A stretch of DNA of 64,000 bases. Source: Gnetum montanum (taxonomy: Eukaryota > Streptophyta > Gnetopsida > Gnetales > Gnetaceae). The position numbers and the translations under genes are program-made. The notes beneath the pieces were generated by a model, which saw nothing but the letters and a program-made list of their open reading frames with translations, was not told the origin of the DNA and ran no database searches. Below, in pieces: positions 24,491 to 37,642 of this stretch. The stretch is from assembly GCA_015680685.1 (NCBI GenBank), contig MNCI01008343.1, forward strand, positions 178,774 to 242,773, written 5' to 3'. Each line of letters begins with the position of its first letter. Within the stretch, counting starts at the first letter, position 1.

Positions 24491-25286
24491 TGATGAGCAA
24501 AGGAGCAATCCAACACCCAACCAAACAAGTCACGAGTGTTTACACATGAACCGATCATAATCTGTAGATAGACAATGTTGATATGCTAGTAATTGAGTTA
24601 AGGTGGTTATTGCTGTCTTCCCACTTTAAGGTAGTGAAGTCTAAGTGTATGATTTGGCTTGTGGTGAGGCGTATGTTAAATGATTTTGTAGGGCTAGTTA
24701 TGCTCCTAAGTGTAGATATAGTGAAAGTAGAGTTAAATGACATAAATCTATTTTAGCCTACATCAATAGGTATTCATTCTTGGTTTACCAATGATGCCTT
24801 GGGCTCATGTAACCATTACTAGGATTACCAAGTGAGTTCACTACTGAGAAAATCAAGTGGAACCACTATTGGGTTACCAAATGATTACACTTTAGTGCTC
24901 GAAACTAGTCGTACCCATCCCACTTTACTAATGAAACAAAAGAAACTAAGGGAATGCTACAATGATGGAAAATAGTCTTGATATTTATTACCATCACAAC
25001 TTATGCCCAAGTACAACATGCTCAAATAAAGACACTGTTCAACTATGACACATCACACTATGAACATTCACTCTTCTATCGCTAAGTCTAAGTTCAAGAA
25101 ATCAAACTACAAGAGTTCTATTACTATGGAAATGAAAAGTTGTTGGATCATGTGTCCAAGTGTCATATTTATAAGGATGAACACATCCTGAGACATCATA
25201 TCAATGATGATGTAGCATGAGAAGTGATATCATTAATATGATATTGTTACTATGATGTCATAATATAACAAAATTTGGATTTAGCG
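24491..25286 (-). mobile_element. 3' LTR of element D
   Basis: The plus strand starts TGATGAGCAAAGGAGC and ends GGATTTAGCG, a worn form of GGATTTATCA in the partner LTR. The purine tract follows at 25287-25296 (minus strand CATGTGGGTA). A minus-strand TATA box lies near 25170 (CTTATAAATATGAC). Confidence 0.85.
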
Positions 25287-25559
25287 TACCCACATGAATG
25301 ACTAGAAACTTGTCCTCATATTAAAAAAAAATGAGCATGGAGTCCCTTACAAAATTGGGAGGTAGATTCAACTCTACATGACTAATGGATTATTTACATG
25401 ATGTTGGATGTCGCAGTGGTGTTTGTACAAAATTGACACAAGTATATGATAAAGAAAAAACAAAAATGGAAGTGGCTCAATGTAGTTTATGTGCCCGACG
25501 GTGGTGGCTCTTCCATCACCTACTTCCCTCTATCATTAGGTTTCTTGAATTGATACTTG

Positions 25560-27623
25560 TTGAGTAATGCCTAAATTTTTTCCTCTTCCATCTTGGGATC
25601 ATGTATCATCCATGCTTGTTGAGTGATGTGTGACAGAGTTGGTACATCCTACTAGCATGACAATTGTGTGAACATTTGATTTTCCTTTACATAATAGGAT
25701 GCAAATTGCCATCGTTCTTTTCCAAATGCCCTAGCTATTTTCCTTAATTCTTGATAATCTAACATTCTGTGAGCTAGGTTAGCTACTATGTCCTTTTGGC
25801 TCTGGTAATTGACCTTGAAAACTTCTAATTTTAAGTTTTTCATGTATAAATTTTGTAGTGCATCTTTTATCAGCAAACTCTTTCTCGTACATAGTATACA
25901 TGATTGCTACTTGCTATTCTAATTTTTTCTTGGGCCTATCTACTGTTGACATGGCCAAGTTAGAATAGCATAGGTTCACTAACCTCATGTACTCTATGAG
26001 ATCCTGAATCTCTATGTCTTTATTTTTAATTTCTTTTTGGTGGACATGGGCTAGACTATCCAATATTGGATGCTAGTCTAGATTTTCCCCTAAAATGGAA
26101 CTAAGCTTAGCTTTAGCCATCTAGATTTCTTTTTCATTAATTTTCTTATACATGCCCACCGGATCTCAGAAATGCTCTTTGAGCCATTTATGCTTCTTAG
26201 CCTTGTTTTGCCACACACTAATCACAAATGTAGATTTTTCTTTAATTGCATGAGCTTCTTCCATTGATAGGGTCATATTCTCATAGGCTAAGTGACTCAT
26301 ATCTTGGTTGACTCGAACTAGCTATTCTTGAAGTTACTGGATGCTTTCTTCGAGAATGCTCTTTTGTCACTCAATGTTAGTCAATTGAGCATTGTCTATA
26401 GCTAATTACTTATTTTCCTCTTGTAGAGTGATGAGTGCCTTAACATGTGCATATGTCTATTCTATTTCCACTAAGGTATCCCATACCACCTTCTCTTTCT
26501 CTAGTTCCATCTTTAGATTATGGTCAATGAGGCAATTTACATGGTTTATTTGAAATTGGTCAAGTTGGTCAAGAATAATAAACTACATCAGATCTCTTCT
26601 TTTTGCTCTTAGGGAAGTGATATCTTCTTGTAATTTTTGGACTTCATTCTCAACATGCTCTTCCTTGGTCTTGGCTAGGACCAAGTTTTCTTTAGTGGTG
26701 ATTAGATCAGACTAGACTATTATGATATCATTAGGGATATCAAAGAGATTTTCCATAACTTGCCCTATCTACAGAAGTCTGTCTAATATGTCTTCATGTT
26801 TAGTTGAAGCCATTGAGATTCTAGCTAGCATTTGAGCATCTTACACTTTAGAGATATTGACTGGTGGCATAATAGGAATGTTGAAAGATCCTTTGATATG
26901 ATTAGTAATCACTTTAGTGGCTCTTGCTGCATCTTGATGATGCATGATCACCAATATGGCACCTTCTCTAGTTTCCAACATCACTTGGAATAATGCATCA
27001 TTTCCTTAGATTTTTTGTGACTATGCATCCCCTCTTCTTAATTGCAATGATATCTACCCACTAACAAGGTCTGTTGAGATGGTAGATCTAAATGCATCTT
27101 CAATGATCTTGTAGAGATTGGTCCCCTCTTTAGTTTTCTAGTTGATTGTATCTACAATATGTTGCAGATGGCTCATTGAAGGTCGATAATCTTGTGATGG
27201 CAGTGGTGGAACTTGTAACTATTTTTATTGTTATTGCTAATCAATTGATAGTTGGCTACTGGGTCCTACTTGTTGGTTTTGGCTAGTAGATTGAATGGTG
27301 TTAGCAGGAGTTAAGCTAGTAGTTCCCTTAGTACTTGCCTATTTCTCTAACCAATCCTTCTTTGGATGCATGGATTTTGAAATCTCAGCATATGAAGCAT
27401 TTAAAGCTTTTCTCAAAGCATTGTTTGTGTAACCCAACATGCCTGCTTGTTTACATAGCTTCTTGATTAGGTAGGGGAATTTTTCCATTAATATGATGCT
27501 TCCTTTCATAAGTGGATATCTTGTTAAGCCTTTTAGTTTGGAATAGATAATAGGTGCCAATCTTGAAAGGAAGACATCATAGTCTTGAAAGGAAGACATT
27601 TTGTGATGGGAAAAATGAGTCAA
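25560..27623 (-). pseudogene. Element D extra coiled-coil ORF
   Basis: It corresponds to the extra ORF of G. The block FPYLIKKLCKQAGMLGYTNN followed by ALRKALNASYAE (27339-27623) aligns with FPCLIRKLCQCVGIRGYTND in G. A Gln/Pro linker and long Lys/Glu/Leu-rich segments typical of coiled coil follow, ending with KANQMF-like wording as LKVVK/ANQMF in G. The N-terminal ~150 codons of the G version are missing or unrecognisable. Stops and at least one frameshift are present. Function is not known. Confidence 0.7.
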
Positions 27624-29107
27624 ACTGAATAACTAGAAGACAATAAACATTTTCAAAGGATCTTAGAATAGCCATGATGCTCAGATTTTAAAAATTAGGT
27701 ATTGAAAATTCATAAAGAAGGAAGTTCAGACTATGAAAGATTATGAAGGGTATATAAGATGAATGAAGGGTTATAAGTTTGTGGAAAAATTTTCAAAAGT
27801 AAGGAAAGTATTTATTAGAGTTTTGGATGATCTTAGAAGGCACAAGATGATGTGGAATTGCTTGCAAAGTATGAAATACAAGAGTTATATAAGTGGATCC
27901 TCCCTAAAGCAGGCTCCAGCCCTTAGTGCCCTTGTATAATCACACCTAAAAGTGTCCTTAGGTACTCAAGTAGTTGAATGTAAGACATACTTGTTGAGAA
28001 AAACACACATTAGTATTTCTAGATTGGGAAAATAACACTATATCACATGAAACCATAAAGTTATGGTTAAATATATAATGAGGTGAGATGGAATGTAGAA
28101 TGGATTGCTGAAACTAGGACGTGCAGTGTATTACCATAGGAATAATGAATTCTTGTGTTTAATGAGTGGTTAGAGTAATTATTAGCCCTTCTTTCCAAGA
28201 TTCAAACCAAGTCTAAGCCACTTTCCAATTTCATCACATTGTTTCATCCCTAGGATTCATGACCATAAGACTACCACTATTACAAGGAGGATTACCACTT
28301 GGCATATTGTCTAAGGAAGGATTTTATTTATTGCACTTTTTATTTTTCTTATCTTCCTAAGAAGCTGCCTACCTTCAAGCATGGGTAACATGTCTTTCTA
28401 GTGGAACCCCCAAAAATTTATTCTTTGCGTGGATTTTATTTTTAACTGTGTTGACCTTACTAGAGAACTACCTTCAGGCATGGGTAACATGTCTTTCTAG
28501 TGACATGGTAAGGCAACACTTATTGTACTCTTACTTCAATTCTTCATTAGATCTACAAGGATGTAATACTTTCTTAGCAATAGGATAGAACTCACAGTAG
28601 TAATCCGAGAAAATCCACAAATCCCCTTGATGTCACACCCTTTTCATTTCCACTTGGTTCTTCACTCTTTAGTCCAAGCATAAGGATCATGAGTTTATTC
28701 TTAGTTTTATTATGACAACAATATCATTATGGTCATGGTAAGAACCTCTTATTATTGGAATGGATGGATGGATGTTGTGGTCTCACTATACAGATAATTA
28801 GTCCATTATGATCGATAACATAGAGAAATTTTCACCTTATTGGGACTACAACTTATCTTATTTAATGTGTTTTATTGGAAATTTGACAACAATATGTACA
28901 AGTAAAATGAGAAAAAAACATGAAAAAATAGAAAATATATAAAAAATTTTAAAAATAGAAAAAATGAAAAATTGTCAAAGAATTAGAAAATATCAAAGAA
29001 TCTTAGAAATGTCAAAAATGAAAAGGTAATAGGAAGAAAAAATATATCAAGAAAATAGAAAAGGTAATAAGAAAATTAAAAAATTTCAGAGGTCTTATGT
29101 GTCCTAG
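27624..29107 (-). other. Element D spacer between integrase and extra ORF
   Basis: On the minus strand this non-coding block carries AGTCATGGGGGTACCC at 29106-29121, a pyrimidine-rich tract, two copies of a box around AAGACATGTTACCCATGC (near 28375-28400 and 28473-28500), and GGGAGGATCCACTTATATAA near 27885-27905. A TATA-like minus-strand CTTATATACCC lies near 27745-27757. These boxes recur in G, F and H. Confidence 0.6.
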
Positions 29108-30400
29108 TGGGTACCCCCATGACTATAGTTAGGATCAATCAATTGAAATAGTGAACAAGTAGAGGACAATTGGGTAAAGTGGATAGAATCTTTGGTGGAA
29201 TCGAGATATTGATGGTAAGGTTTGACTTGTTGGATATTTACTAGTATGAGCATATGTGGGCTAGATGGATGGTGAATATGAATGACACTTGAAGGGTAAG
29301 TTGTCCAAATGATATAGGGCCCCTTCCAAAGCATTTGGAACTTGGTCTTTTATTGGACATGACTGGGGTTATAATAGAAGACCTTGTTGCCTAGCTATAT
29401 TAATACTTGCCTGATACAAGCATCATTCTTGTGCTTGGAGTAGATCTTATGGATCTCATTGCTCATGAGTGTTACTAGCCTATTCTCTTCTAATAGATTG
29501 AGACTCAATAGGTGACCTTGTTAGGCAAAGCTCAAGTTTAGGTCAAGTTGGTTAGAAGTAGCTAGAGTTTGAAGCCTTGCATGGATTGGTAGCATGGGTA
29601 ACTTATTGTAGACTAGCTCATAAGGTGAATAATTTGTGGGTAATCTCCATGTTGTTCTCTAGGCCCATAGAGCATCATTTAATTTAGTACTCCAATCCTT
29701 TCTAAACCTACTGATAGTCCTAGTCAATATTCTAGTGATCTTATGATTAGTAACTTCTGCTTGACCATTGGCTTGGGGATGATATGGTGTCGTCACCTTA
29801 TGATTTACCTTAAGCAATTGCATAAGCTTTTTGAAAGTAGCATTAGTAAAATGATTTCCATTATTAGAAATAAGAATTCATGGCACTCCAAGCTGGTTCA
29901 CCACATGTTGTTGAAAAAACTTGGTAGCTATTTTGGCTGTATAATCTTTAATTGTTATTGCCTCTATCCACTTAGTATAATAATTCATGGTTACAATTAT
30001 ATAAGCCTTCCCATTTGACATTGATGTGATGGGACCCATAAAGTCAATTTCCTATATATCAAATGGCTTTAATGGCTATATCTAGTGCTACGACCCTTCC
30101 TTTTTGGCTATTATTCCTCCATCTTTTTGGCATCTCTCACAAGACTGCATAAAGGTATGGGGATCTTGGAATAAGTTAGGTAAGAAGTAGCCTACCATCA
30201 TTAGTTTTAACACTATCTGATGTCCTACGTAATGGCCACCACATGGGCCCTCATGTGCATCCTGCAAGATCCATAGTTGATCACATTATGGTACATACCA
30301 TTGGACTAACCCATCTACAAAAATCTTGTAAAGGTTTCCATTTATTTCCATGTATCTTTTCACCTTGTGAAGGAATTTCTCTCTTTGTTTCTTGCTTCAC
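29108..30400 (-). pseudogene. pol: Element D integrase
   Basis: Zinc-domain wording SCERCQKDGG (near 30115-30145) precedes the core EIDFMGPI (near 30030-30055), then YYTKWIEA, ISNNGNHFTNATFKKLMQ (near 29830-29880) with Asn in the place of the second catalytic Asp, and PYHPQANGQAEVTNHK near 29740-29800. The C-terminal tail LVNIQQVKPYHQYLDS lies near 29200-29250. Stops interrupt it. Same enzyme as in H, better preserved. Confidence 0.8.
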
Positions 30401-30449
30401 ACAATAGGAAGCTATTGTGTTGTTAGATAAGTTAGATAGTTAGTTGTCC

Positions 30450-31910
30450 ATGACTTTTCTATTGAGTCTACAACCATTACAGTTTTCTGTAAACAAGTTT
30501 TCATCAAGGAATTAGTTTGATAATGGTTCTAGATGGTCCTATGTGTCCCATATGAGTCTTGATAAGTGATTAGCTACAACATGCTTCATGCCTTTCTTAT
30601 CGACCATTGTGAGTCAAACTCCTACTGGATAATGAGCCATCTAATCACTCGAGGACTAACTACTAGTTTGCTCATAAGAAAATGGATGGCACTATGATAA
30701 ATGTGGATGGATATCGAATACCCAAGCACATAATTTCAAAACTTTTCAAGTGCATACACCACTGCCATTAGCTTCTTTTCCATTGTGGTGTAGTTAAGTT
30801 GTGTCTCGGTGATGCTTCTATTAGTGTACTGGATATAGTATTACCTCTTTTGGTCATCTAGTTGTGTCAATACTATCCCTAATGCATATTTTGAAGCATC
30901 GATCATGATATGAAAAGGCTTAGACCAATTTGGGGCTCGTAGGATTGTTGTCTTGATCAACTTCTATTTCAAGGTTTCAAAGGCCATTTTGTATGGCTCC
31001 ATTCATTGAAAGGATGCATCCCTCTTAGTTAACTTAACTTGTGATTTTGTAATCTTTGAAAAGTTTTCTATGAACCTTTTGTGGTATCCTATGTGAAGAA
31101 AAAATGATTAAACATCTTGATGGTTTAGGACCTTTGGGGTGACATTTTGTATGAGTCAAAATTTATTAGGATTGACCTCTATTTGTTTTTGCAAACTTTT
31201 GTGCCCTAAGATGATCGCATCCTCGATCATAAGATGGATTTTCTACCAATTGAGCTTTAGATTAGTCTCTACATATCTCTTCAACACTTGCTAAGGATGG
31301 TCTAGCGCTTGCTTAAAATCTAGCTCATATGTTGAAAAGTCATCCATAAATACCTCAACACCATTTCCTATTTGTTTTTGGAAGATGCTAAGTACAAGTA
31401 TCTAGAAGGTGGTTGGCACATAACAAAGATAAAAACATTTTCTTATAGACAAACATTTTTCATGGACTGGTGAACGTCACCTTCTCTTAGTCCTCAGGTG
31501 TGATGTGGATTTGGTTATATCCACTATACCCATCCAAGAAACTATAATACTCATGTCCTACAATAGTATCTAGGACTTGGTCAACAAATGATAGAGGAAA
31601 ATGATCCTTGAATGTGGGAGAATTCAACAATCAAAAGTCGAGGCATAGTTGCCACTTGCCTCCCTTCTTTGGAACTATTACCAAAGGATTGATCCATTCA
31701 CTATTCACAAGGGAATATATGAATTTGACCTTTAGTAACTTTTCCAACTCCTACTTGACTATCTCTTTAAGTTTTGGGTTAAGCCTTCTTTGTTGTTAGC
31801 ATCATGGTTTTACTATTGGATCAGTATATATATGATGTTGACAAATTCTCAGATCAATTATATGATCTTATCATAAGACCATGTGAATGTTTTTAGCCAC
31901 TTGTTAACTA
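30450..31910 (-). pseudogene. pol: Element D reverse transcriptase and RNase H
   Basis: YYSFLDGYSGYNQIHI (31500-31550) and the catalytic box VFMDDFSTYE (31331-31360) are both intact, unlike in H. RNase H begins near 30940 with FHIMIDASKYALGIVLTQ, followed by QLNYTTMEKKLMAVVYALEK. Stops and frame changes separate the blocks. The enzyme would copy element RNA to DNA and degrade the RNA template. Confidence 0.8.
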
Positions 31911-31949
31911 CTTCTAACAACTTCTTCTTATACTCTTTATCCAAGTTGG

Positions 31950-32900
31950 AATTGATTATAATCAACTTTTGATTATTCAAGAAAGCATATTCAAGCATTA
32001 TTGGTAGGGCCTTTAGTTTCAACAGTTCTGGCTCAACTTAATTTGGGATTTTTAGTTGTCCCCATTCTTCCTCTTCTTACTGACCTTTATGTAAGTAGGG
32101 ATGTCTTCTTCTAAGTTGTTCTAGCTGATTAGCTTCTTCTATGTAGGCACTTATTATTTGATTTATTGGTTCCATCTATATATTTTATTCAATTTTCCTA
32201 TCTATAATTAGCCACTGGGTGCCTTCTTGTTGGGTGGCTATAGCATACAAGCACCTTTGCACACACATTTCTTCGACACATTTGTTGCATGTTGTATTCT
32301 ATTCTTGTCTAATTGCCCATATCGTTTGCATGCACTTGCACCTGTTATCACTGTATAAGATACATGGAATTATGCATCTCTAAATGATTCCTACTTCATC
32401 TTCCTTGGAAATTTCCAAGGAAAAATCTCGAATATCAAGATTAGAATCAATAATGCTAAGCCAAGCCTTTTCCATTATGATTGGGAACTCTCCCTTATTT
32501 TTACCTACATTAATAACTAGAAAATCTGTAGGGTAGGACTAGTTGCTAATGGTGTTGATCACATCATCCATCTATCCTAGTAGAACTATGATTAACTAGT
32601 ATGCAAGCTCTAGCCAGATGTTGCTTTGCTTTAATGGTGGTAGATTCTAGGCTTAATACATATCCTGCAATATTAGGTTTACTCATTATCTAGAATCGAG
32701 TAGAGCCTTGCATGATTTTTGCCTTGCTACTTAAAGGTACACCAAGGGACTTCTTGGATTTGTTCATTTTTGAGAAAGCACTCTTGCCTTGATCTAGTGA
32801 ATAATGGTTTGCATTAGCATGATAGTTGTCACATTTGTATTCAACAATGGTGGAAGCTTGTCATTTTTAGGAGGATTGGATGTGGATGGAGTGGAAGTAG
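31950..32900 (-). pseudogene. pol: Element D protease and pre-RT linker
   Basis: CKALLDSR then two stops then VNLILQDMY (near 32660-32720) keeps the catalytic Asp-Ser but not the Gly. MDDVINTI, DFLVINVGKNKGEFPIIMEK and AWLSIID (32440-32570) follow. The linker reads LPIMLEYAFLNNQKLIIINS then CQHHIYTD near 31840-31870, the Athila-type pre-RT. Confidence 0.75.
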
Positions 32901-35355
32901 ATGTGTTTTCCATTTGTTGAACCTTTTTTGTACTTGTTTGAAAGAACAGTCATTTCTTGGATTGTGGTTCTTACATAACTATCTCCTCTTGCCTGGTTAC
33001 CACCCTAGTTGCATTTTTCTATTGTGGCTTTGATGGTAGTTCTCTCTGCATTACAGGTGATGGCATAGGTGGTAAAGGATTAAGAGTTTGATTGAATGAA
33101 CCAGATGTTTGTGGATGCACATACTAATTGGAGTCCATCTTTGGAGGTGTTGGCCTGTGATAATACATTGGGTAATATCAAGGAGCTTGAATTGTTGTGT
33201 TCCTTGGAGAAATCGAACACTAGACATAGTATCCATATGGGTCTAGTTGTCGATATGGGTACTATTGTCATGGTGGTGAAATTTCCCACAATTGTGATTG
33301 TTGCCATTGCTAATGATATTGATCTTGTGGTTATGGGTAAGCTCCACTAAGATAGTAAGCTAGTTAGAAGGCTTGCCAGTAGTTACCTTGAGGGTAAGGT
33401 AATCGTTTGGGAATTTTTTTCTTGATGAACTTGGGATTGAGTGAGTATGTCCCTATTTCTTATAAATGTGCCATCATAGGACATCCCTTGGGGTGTTCAT
33501 ATTGGCATACTACACATCCTTCCTCATCCTTGGAGCTCATTTCTAAACATTCAACAACTAAAGCCACTTTTCCTTTCTGTCCAAAGACTCTCCTCTTCTT
33601 TTTGTCCTTACCTCTGCTAAAGTCTTGCTCAGTTCATTCTTCCACAATCTTTAGAGCTGTTACAAATTTTTCATCTACTAAATTCCACATTTTTTCTACC
33701 TTTGTTGCAATATCGGTTACAAAATTCTAAATAGGTAGTGTTTTTTTTCTAGACTACCTTGTCCAATGTTTCCTCCTCTTGTGGATCACATACTTGTGCA
33801 TCTCTCTTTCAAATTGATGGATCTCTATTATACTCTTTAGTTGATTCTCTCTTCCTTAGTTAACCTTCTTCCTTTGCCACTTGTTCAACAAGTCTCTGGA
33901 TATAATGGACAATCATCTCATATAATCTTCCTTGGGCATCAAACCCAAGGATTTTCCTAGTTTTGTTGCAGAGCCCATCAGCAATGTGCTTTGGTTGCTC
34001 CCTTTGGGAAAATCCATGACTTAGGCCCCTATGTAGAAGTGAATTGTATCTACCCATTATCGCATCAATGGATTCATGGGTCCCTTACTTCCATCCCTGG
34101 ATTTGCTTCCTAAGGTTTGACACCCAAGAATAGGTTTGATACTTGTCATTAAAATGTTCAAGCATGGTACTACATCTCCTAATTGATTCTAGTTCCAATG
34201 ATCTATACTAGTTTTTAACCTCTTTGACAAGTATCCTGGGGAACAACTTGAGTTTCTAATAATCACTTTCCATGTTTTGTAGAACACAAGTATCATGGAA
34301 TGCTTGAAGGTGGTGCTGTGGATCTACATTGCATCCACCCTCAAATCTAGGCATGTTATTCATGTCTAGTCAGTTGATACAACTATTCCTTATGTGATTG
34401 GTTATAATATAAATGACTTCTCGTATATTGATCATGCCTCAAGTTTCCAATAGGGGTTTTTCACCTTGATAGGGTTCATCTACTTTGTTGTAGTGGTGCC
34501 TCCTTCGATGCTCATACCTCTCTTTATTCTCATGCCTATCTTTGTTTCTTCTTGACTCATGCTCTTCATCTTCCTTATCATTGTGCCTTGGGAAATAGTC
34601 ATTTTGATCATGAGTTCGACACCTTTCCCTATCATGGTCTCTATACCTATATTTTCTTAGATTAGAGTCCACTGACAATCATGAGGATGAAGATGAAGTA
34701 GTGGGAGAATGGTGTTACCTAGTCCTCCTTAGTGAATTTGATATTCTTCCCTTTGTGGTCCAACAAAAGCTCTTGGCCTTGAGTCTTGCTTATACTTAGA
34801 GTCTTTGGCTTCTCTTCTAAGTGTCACTGCTAAGGTTTAGTGCAACTAAAGTTTGATAGGTTCCTCTAAACAAATAATGGACATTTGAGAATTGACTTCA
34901 TGATCCTGATGAAGTTTCTCTGCTAGAAATGCTTTGCCATTAATTTTTTCCAAGACAATAAGAGAGTTGATCTACTTTCCCTTGTTGTAAACATGTTTTG
35001 TCTCCATAGTAGCATCTCTCTGCACTTTTGCCTCTATGGGTTGGTAGGGCCTCATCATATGTTTGGTCACATGGTATCCTTCTTGTGCATGGCTCATATT
35101 CATTCCCTATAAAGTTGTTTAAAACATTATGATTGTTGAATGTTCTTGAGGAAGAATGATGTTGCCCTATAGGTCTCTCCACCTCATTTTCCCATCTTGT
35201 TGAAAGATGAAGGTAAAATCAAGATAGTAGGGATCATTATGAGCATATGATATTCTTTTCTACATTGGCATACTCTAGTCTTCCTTGTCATTTATTCTAT
35301 CATTGCCCTTTTTGATCTCTTTGGCAAGTGATAGTGTATCTTTAGTTGAAGCCAT
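32900..35355 (-). pseudogene. gag: Element D gag
   Basis: The frame starts at ATG 35355 (MASTKDTLSLAKEIKKGN). The early block YAHNDPYYLDFTFIFQQDGK matches the other gags. The gag domain begins near 34380 (LDMNNMPRFEGGCNVDPQHH). The cysteine box CVVCQYEHPKGC lies near 33470-33510. The segment at 34439-34678 is Arg/His/Glu-rich. A Gln/Pro-rich tail reaches about 32900. Stops and frame changes are present. Confidence 0.8.
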
Positions 35356-35474
35356 GTTTTGGTTATGATGCATAGATAAGTGTGTGTGTTTGTTAGAATT
35401 ATTTAGAGATTAGGAAGATTAGGTTCTTGCTACAATGAACTTTGTGAAATCAATTACTTAGCACACATTAACAC

Positions 35475-35494
35475 ATATCCACAAATGATGCTAA
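35475..35494 (-). promoter_or_regulatory. Primer binding site of element D (decayed)
   Basis: The minus strand reads TTAGCATCATTTGTGGATAT directly inside the LTR. It is a worn version of the tRNA-Asp site. Confidence 0.55.
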
Positions 35495-36360
35495 TGATAA
35501 GCAGTGAAGCAATCCAACATCCAATCATACAAGTCTTGACTCTTCACGTGTGACTCAATCATAATCCATGAATGGGCAATGTTGATATGCTAGTAATTTA
35601 GTTAAGCTTGTGATTGTTATCTTCCCACTTCAAGATAGTAAACTCTAAGTGTATAGTTTAGCTTGCAATGAGGCTTATGTTAAATGATGTTATAGGTCTA
35701 GTTATGCTCCTAAGTGTCGACATAGTGAAAGTAGAGTTAAATGCTAAATCTAACTAATAATGGAAATGTAAATTTGTTTTAGCCTATAGTGATAGGTATA
35801 TGTTTCTGGTATACTGGTCATGCCTTGGGGTGATGTAGTTGTTATTGGGATTACCAAGTAAGTTCACTACTAAGTGAATCAAGTGAAAGCACTATTGGGT
35901 TACCAAATGATTACAATTTAATGCTAGAGACCAGTTGTACCCATTTTGCTTTACTAATGAACAAGTAAAGTAAAGTACTTGAGAAAGTTAAATATTAAGC
36001 TAGTAAATAGTGAAAATTAGGTTAAGTAAATAAAAGAAACTAATGGAATGTTGCAATGATGGGAAATAGTCTCGATCTTTATTATTGTCACAATTTGTGC
36101 CCAAGTAACACATCACACTACAATCATTCACTCTTCTATCACTAAATCTATGTTCAAGAAATCAAATTACAAGAGTTTTGTTACTATGGAAATGAAAAGT
36201 TGTTGGATTGTGCACCCAAGTGTCATATTTATAGGGGTGCACACATCCTGACACATCGTATCAATGATGACATAGCATGAGAAGTGACATCATATCAATG
36301 ACATTGTTGGTACAACATCACTACTATGATGTCGTAATATAACAAAATTTGGATTTATCA
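35495..36360 (-). mobile_element. 5' LTR of element D
   Basis: It begins TGATAAGCAGTGAAGC and ends GGATTTATCA on the plus strand. It matches 24491-25286 throughout (for example GATATGCTAGTAATT and TATGGAAATGAAAAGTTGTT). It has about 60 extra bases near 35950-36020 absent from the partner. The minus-strand TATA box lies near 36220 (CTATAAATATGAC). U3 carries several TGACATCA-like motifs. Confidence 0.85.
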
Positions 36361-37642
36361 CTTGTAAAAAGAAAAAAAAAGATAATAGAAATTCAAAGCA
36401 CATCCCTTAAACAATATCATGGGTTACAAACATTGGTTATGAGGTTGGAAAGACATGTTTTCCATGCTTGAAGGCACCCCTCTAACTAAGGTACTACCTT
36501 CTTCCTTCTTGTATTTTTTTCCTCTTGGAATGGTGATTGTTCTTTGTGGTTGTCATGGGCTCTTGATGGTAGAGGAGGGGGAATATGTCAATGTGAGATC
36601 ATTGTAATAGGAATGAACCTGGTCTAGACTTGGGATGGACTATATTGAATCATCTTAATCACATAATTTAGTAAGGATATTATGTGACTGGGATGTAGAC
36701 TTCCTATCCATTGTCTCTATCTACCATGCATTGACTCTATTGCTCATCACCTCACTACCTCATATCATTGTAAATTGATGGCTTTGTTTTCTAGTTTGCA
36801 TAATCCAAAGACAATTCCTCATATGGGTAAGAAATTTAACTTAAATAGCCATTCATCATCCTAGGTGCTTCTAGAATCCTTGTAATGAGGTTATGTACTG
36901 GCATATTGGGCATATGCCTAGGGAGGACCAACTTGCATCTCTTTTGGGTTACCTTAAGTTCAATTCCCTAACCATAGGTTTGCAAAATTGATCATCTCAA
37001 TGCATCGAACATCTAGTTTTTACTTTATTTTAGCATCAGAACATCCTCTAAGAACTTATCTCATGTGATCAAATTGCTTTAAGTTCTTAAATCATACCCT
37101 TTATTATGCTATTGCTATGGCTATTTAGCTTTTTGGCTTCCATTTGGCTCTTATTTTGAGTCCAAAGTCATCTAAAATCCCTCAATCTTCTTAACTAAAA
37201 AATTCATGTGAATTGTCGCATCGATGGATCCCCATTGACATAGCATAAAAAGCCTATATATATGCATGATCCAATTTTAGGAGCCATAACATCCACATCG
37301 CTTACCCAATTTTACTCGTTCTTTGATCCTTGAGTTATTGGAGGTACGCTTTATGTCGTGCAGCTATTAAATACTTGAGTTTCATGGAAAATTTTTCAAA
37401 ATTTTTTCTAACTCCTCATGAATAAGATATTAAATTAATGATCATAATAGATAATATCTATAATTAACCTCCAATAGAACATGAATAAAATAATACCATA
37501 AGCCTACGATTACTAAACAAGGACTTAACGATGAAATCCCAACATCTAATTAACAAACTTAACTTCATCAAATAAAGAAAGGTATCTAAAGGAATAAATT
37601 TTATGTCTAAGGACTAATCCTGGGTTATGTTTATGATTACAG
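36361..37642 (+). other. Element H spacer and splice acceptor before the extra ORF
   Basis: This resumes H after D. GGAAAGACATGTTTTCCATG near 36451 and CTAGGGAGGACCAACTTGC near 36912 match conserved spacer boxes of D, F and G in the same orientation. A TATA-like GCCTATATATATGC lies near 37254. The stretch ends GGACTAATCC then TTTATGATTACAG, a branch-point-like sequence and acceptor, directly before ATG at 37643. Confidence 0.6.

Larger units (their letters stand above)
24491..36360 (-). mobile_element. Element D: complete-structure Athila-like retrotransposon
   Basis: Paired LTRs (24491-25286 and 35495-36360) enclose, on the minus strand, primer site, gag, protease, RT, RNase H, integrase, spacer and the extra coiled-coil ORF. 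Flanking five bases are TCTAT and CTTGT, which differ by three transitions. H spacer sequence continues on both sides, so D inserted into H. It is the only copy here with a complete gene order and an uninterrupted structure, but every gene is broken by stops or frameshifts. Confidence 0.85.
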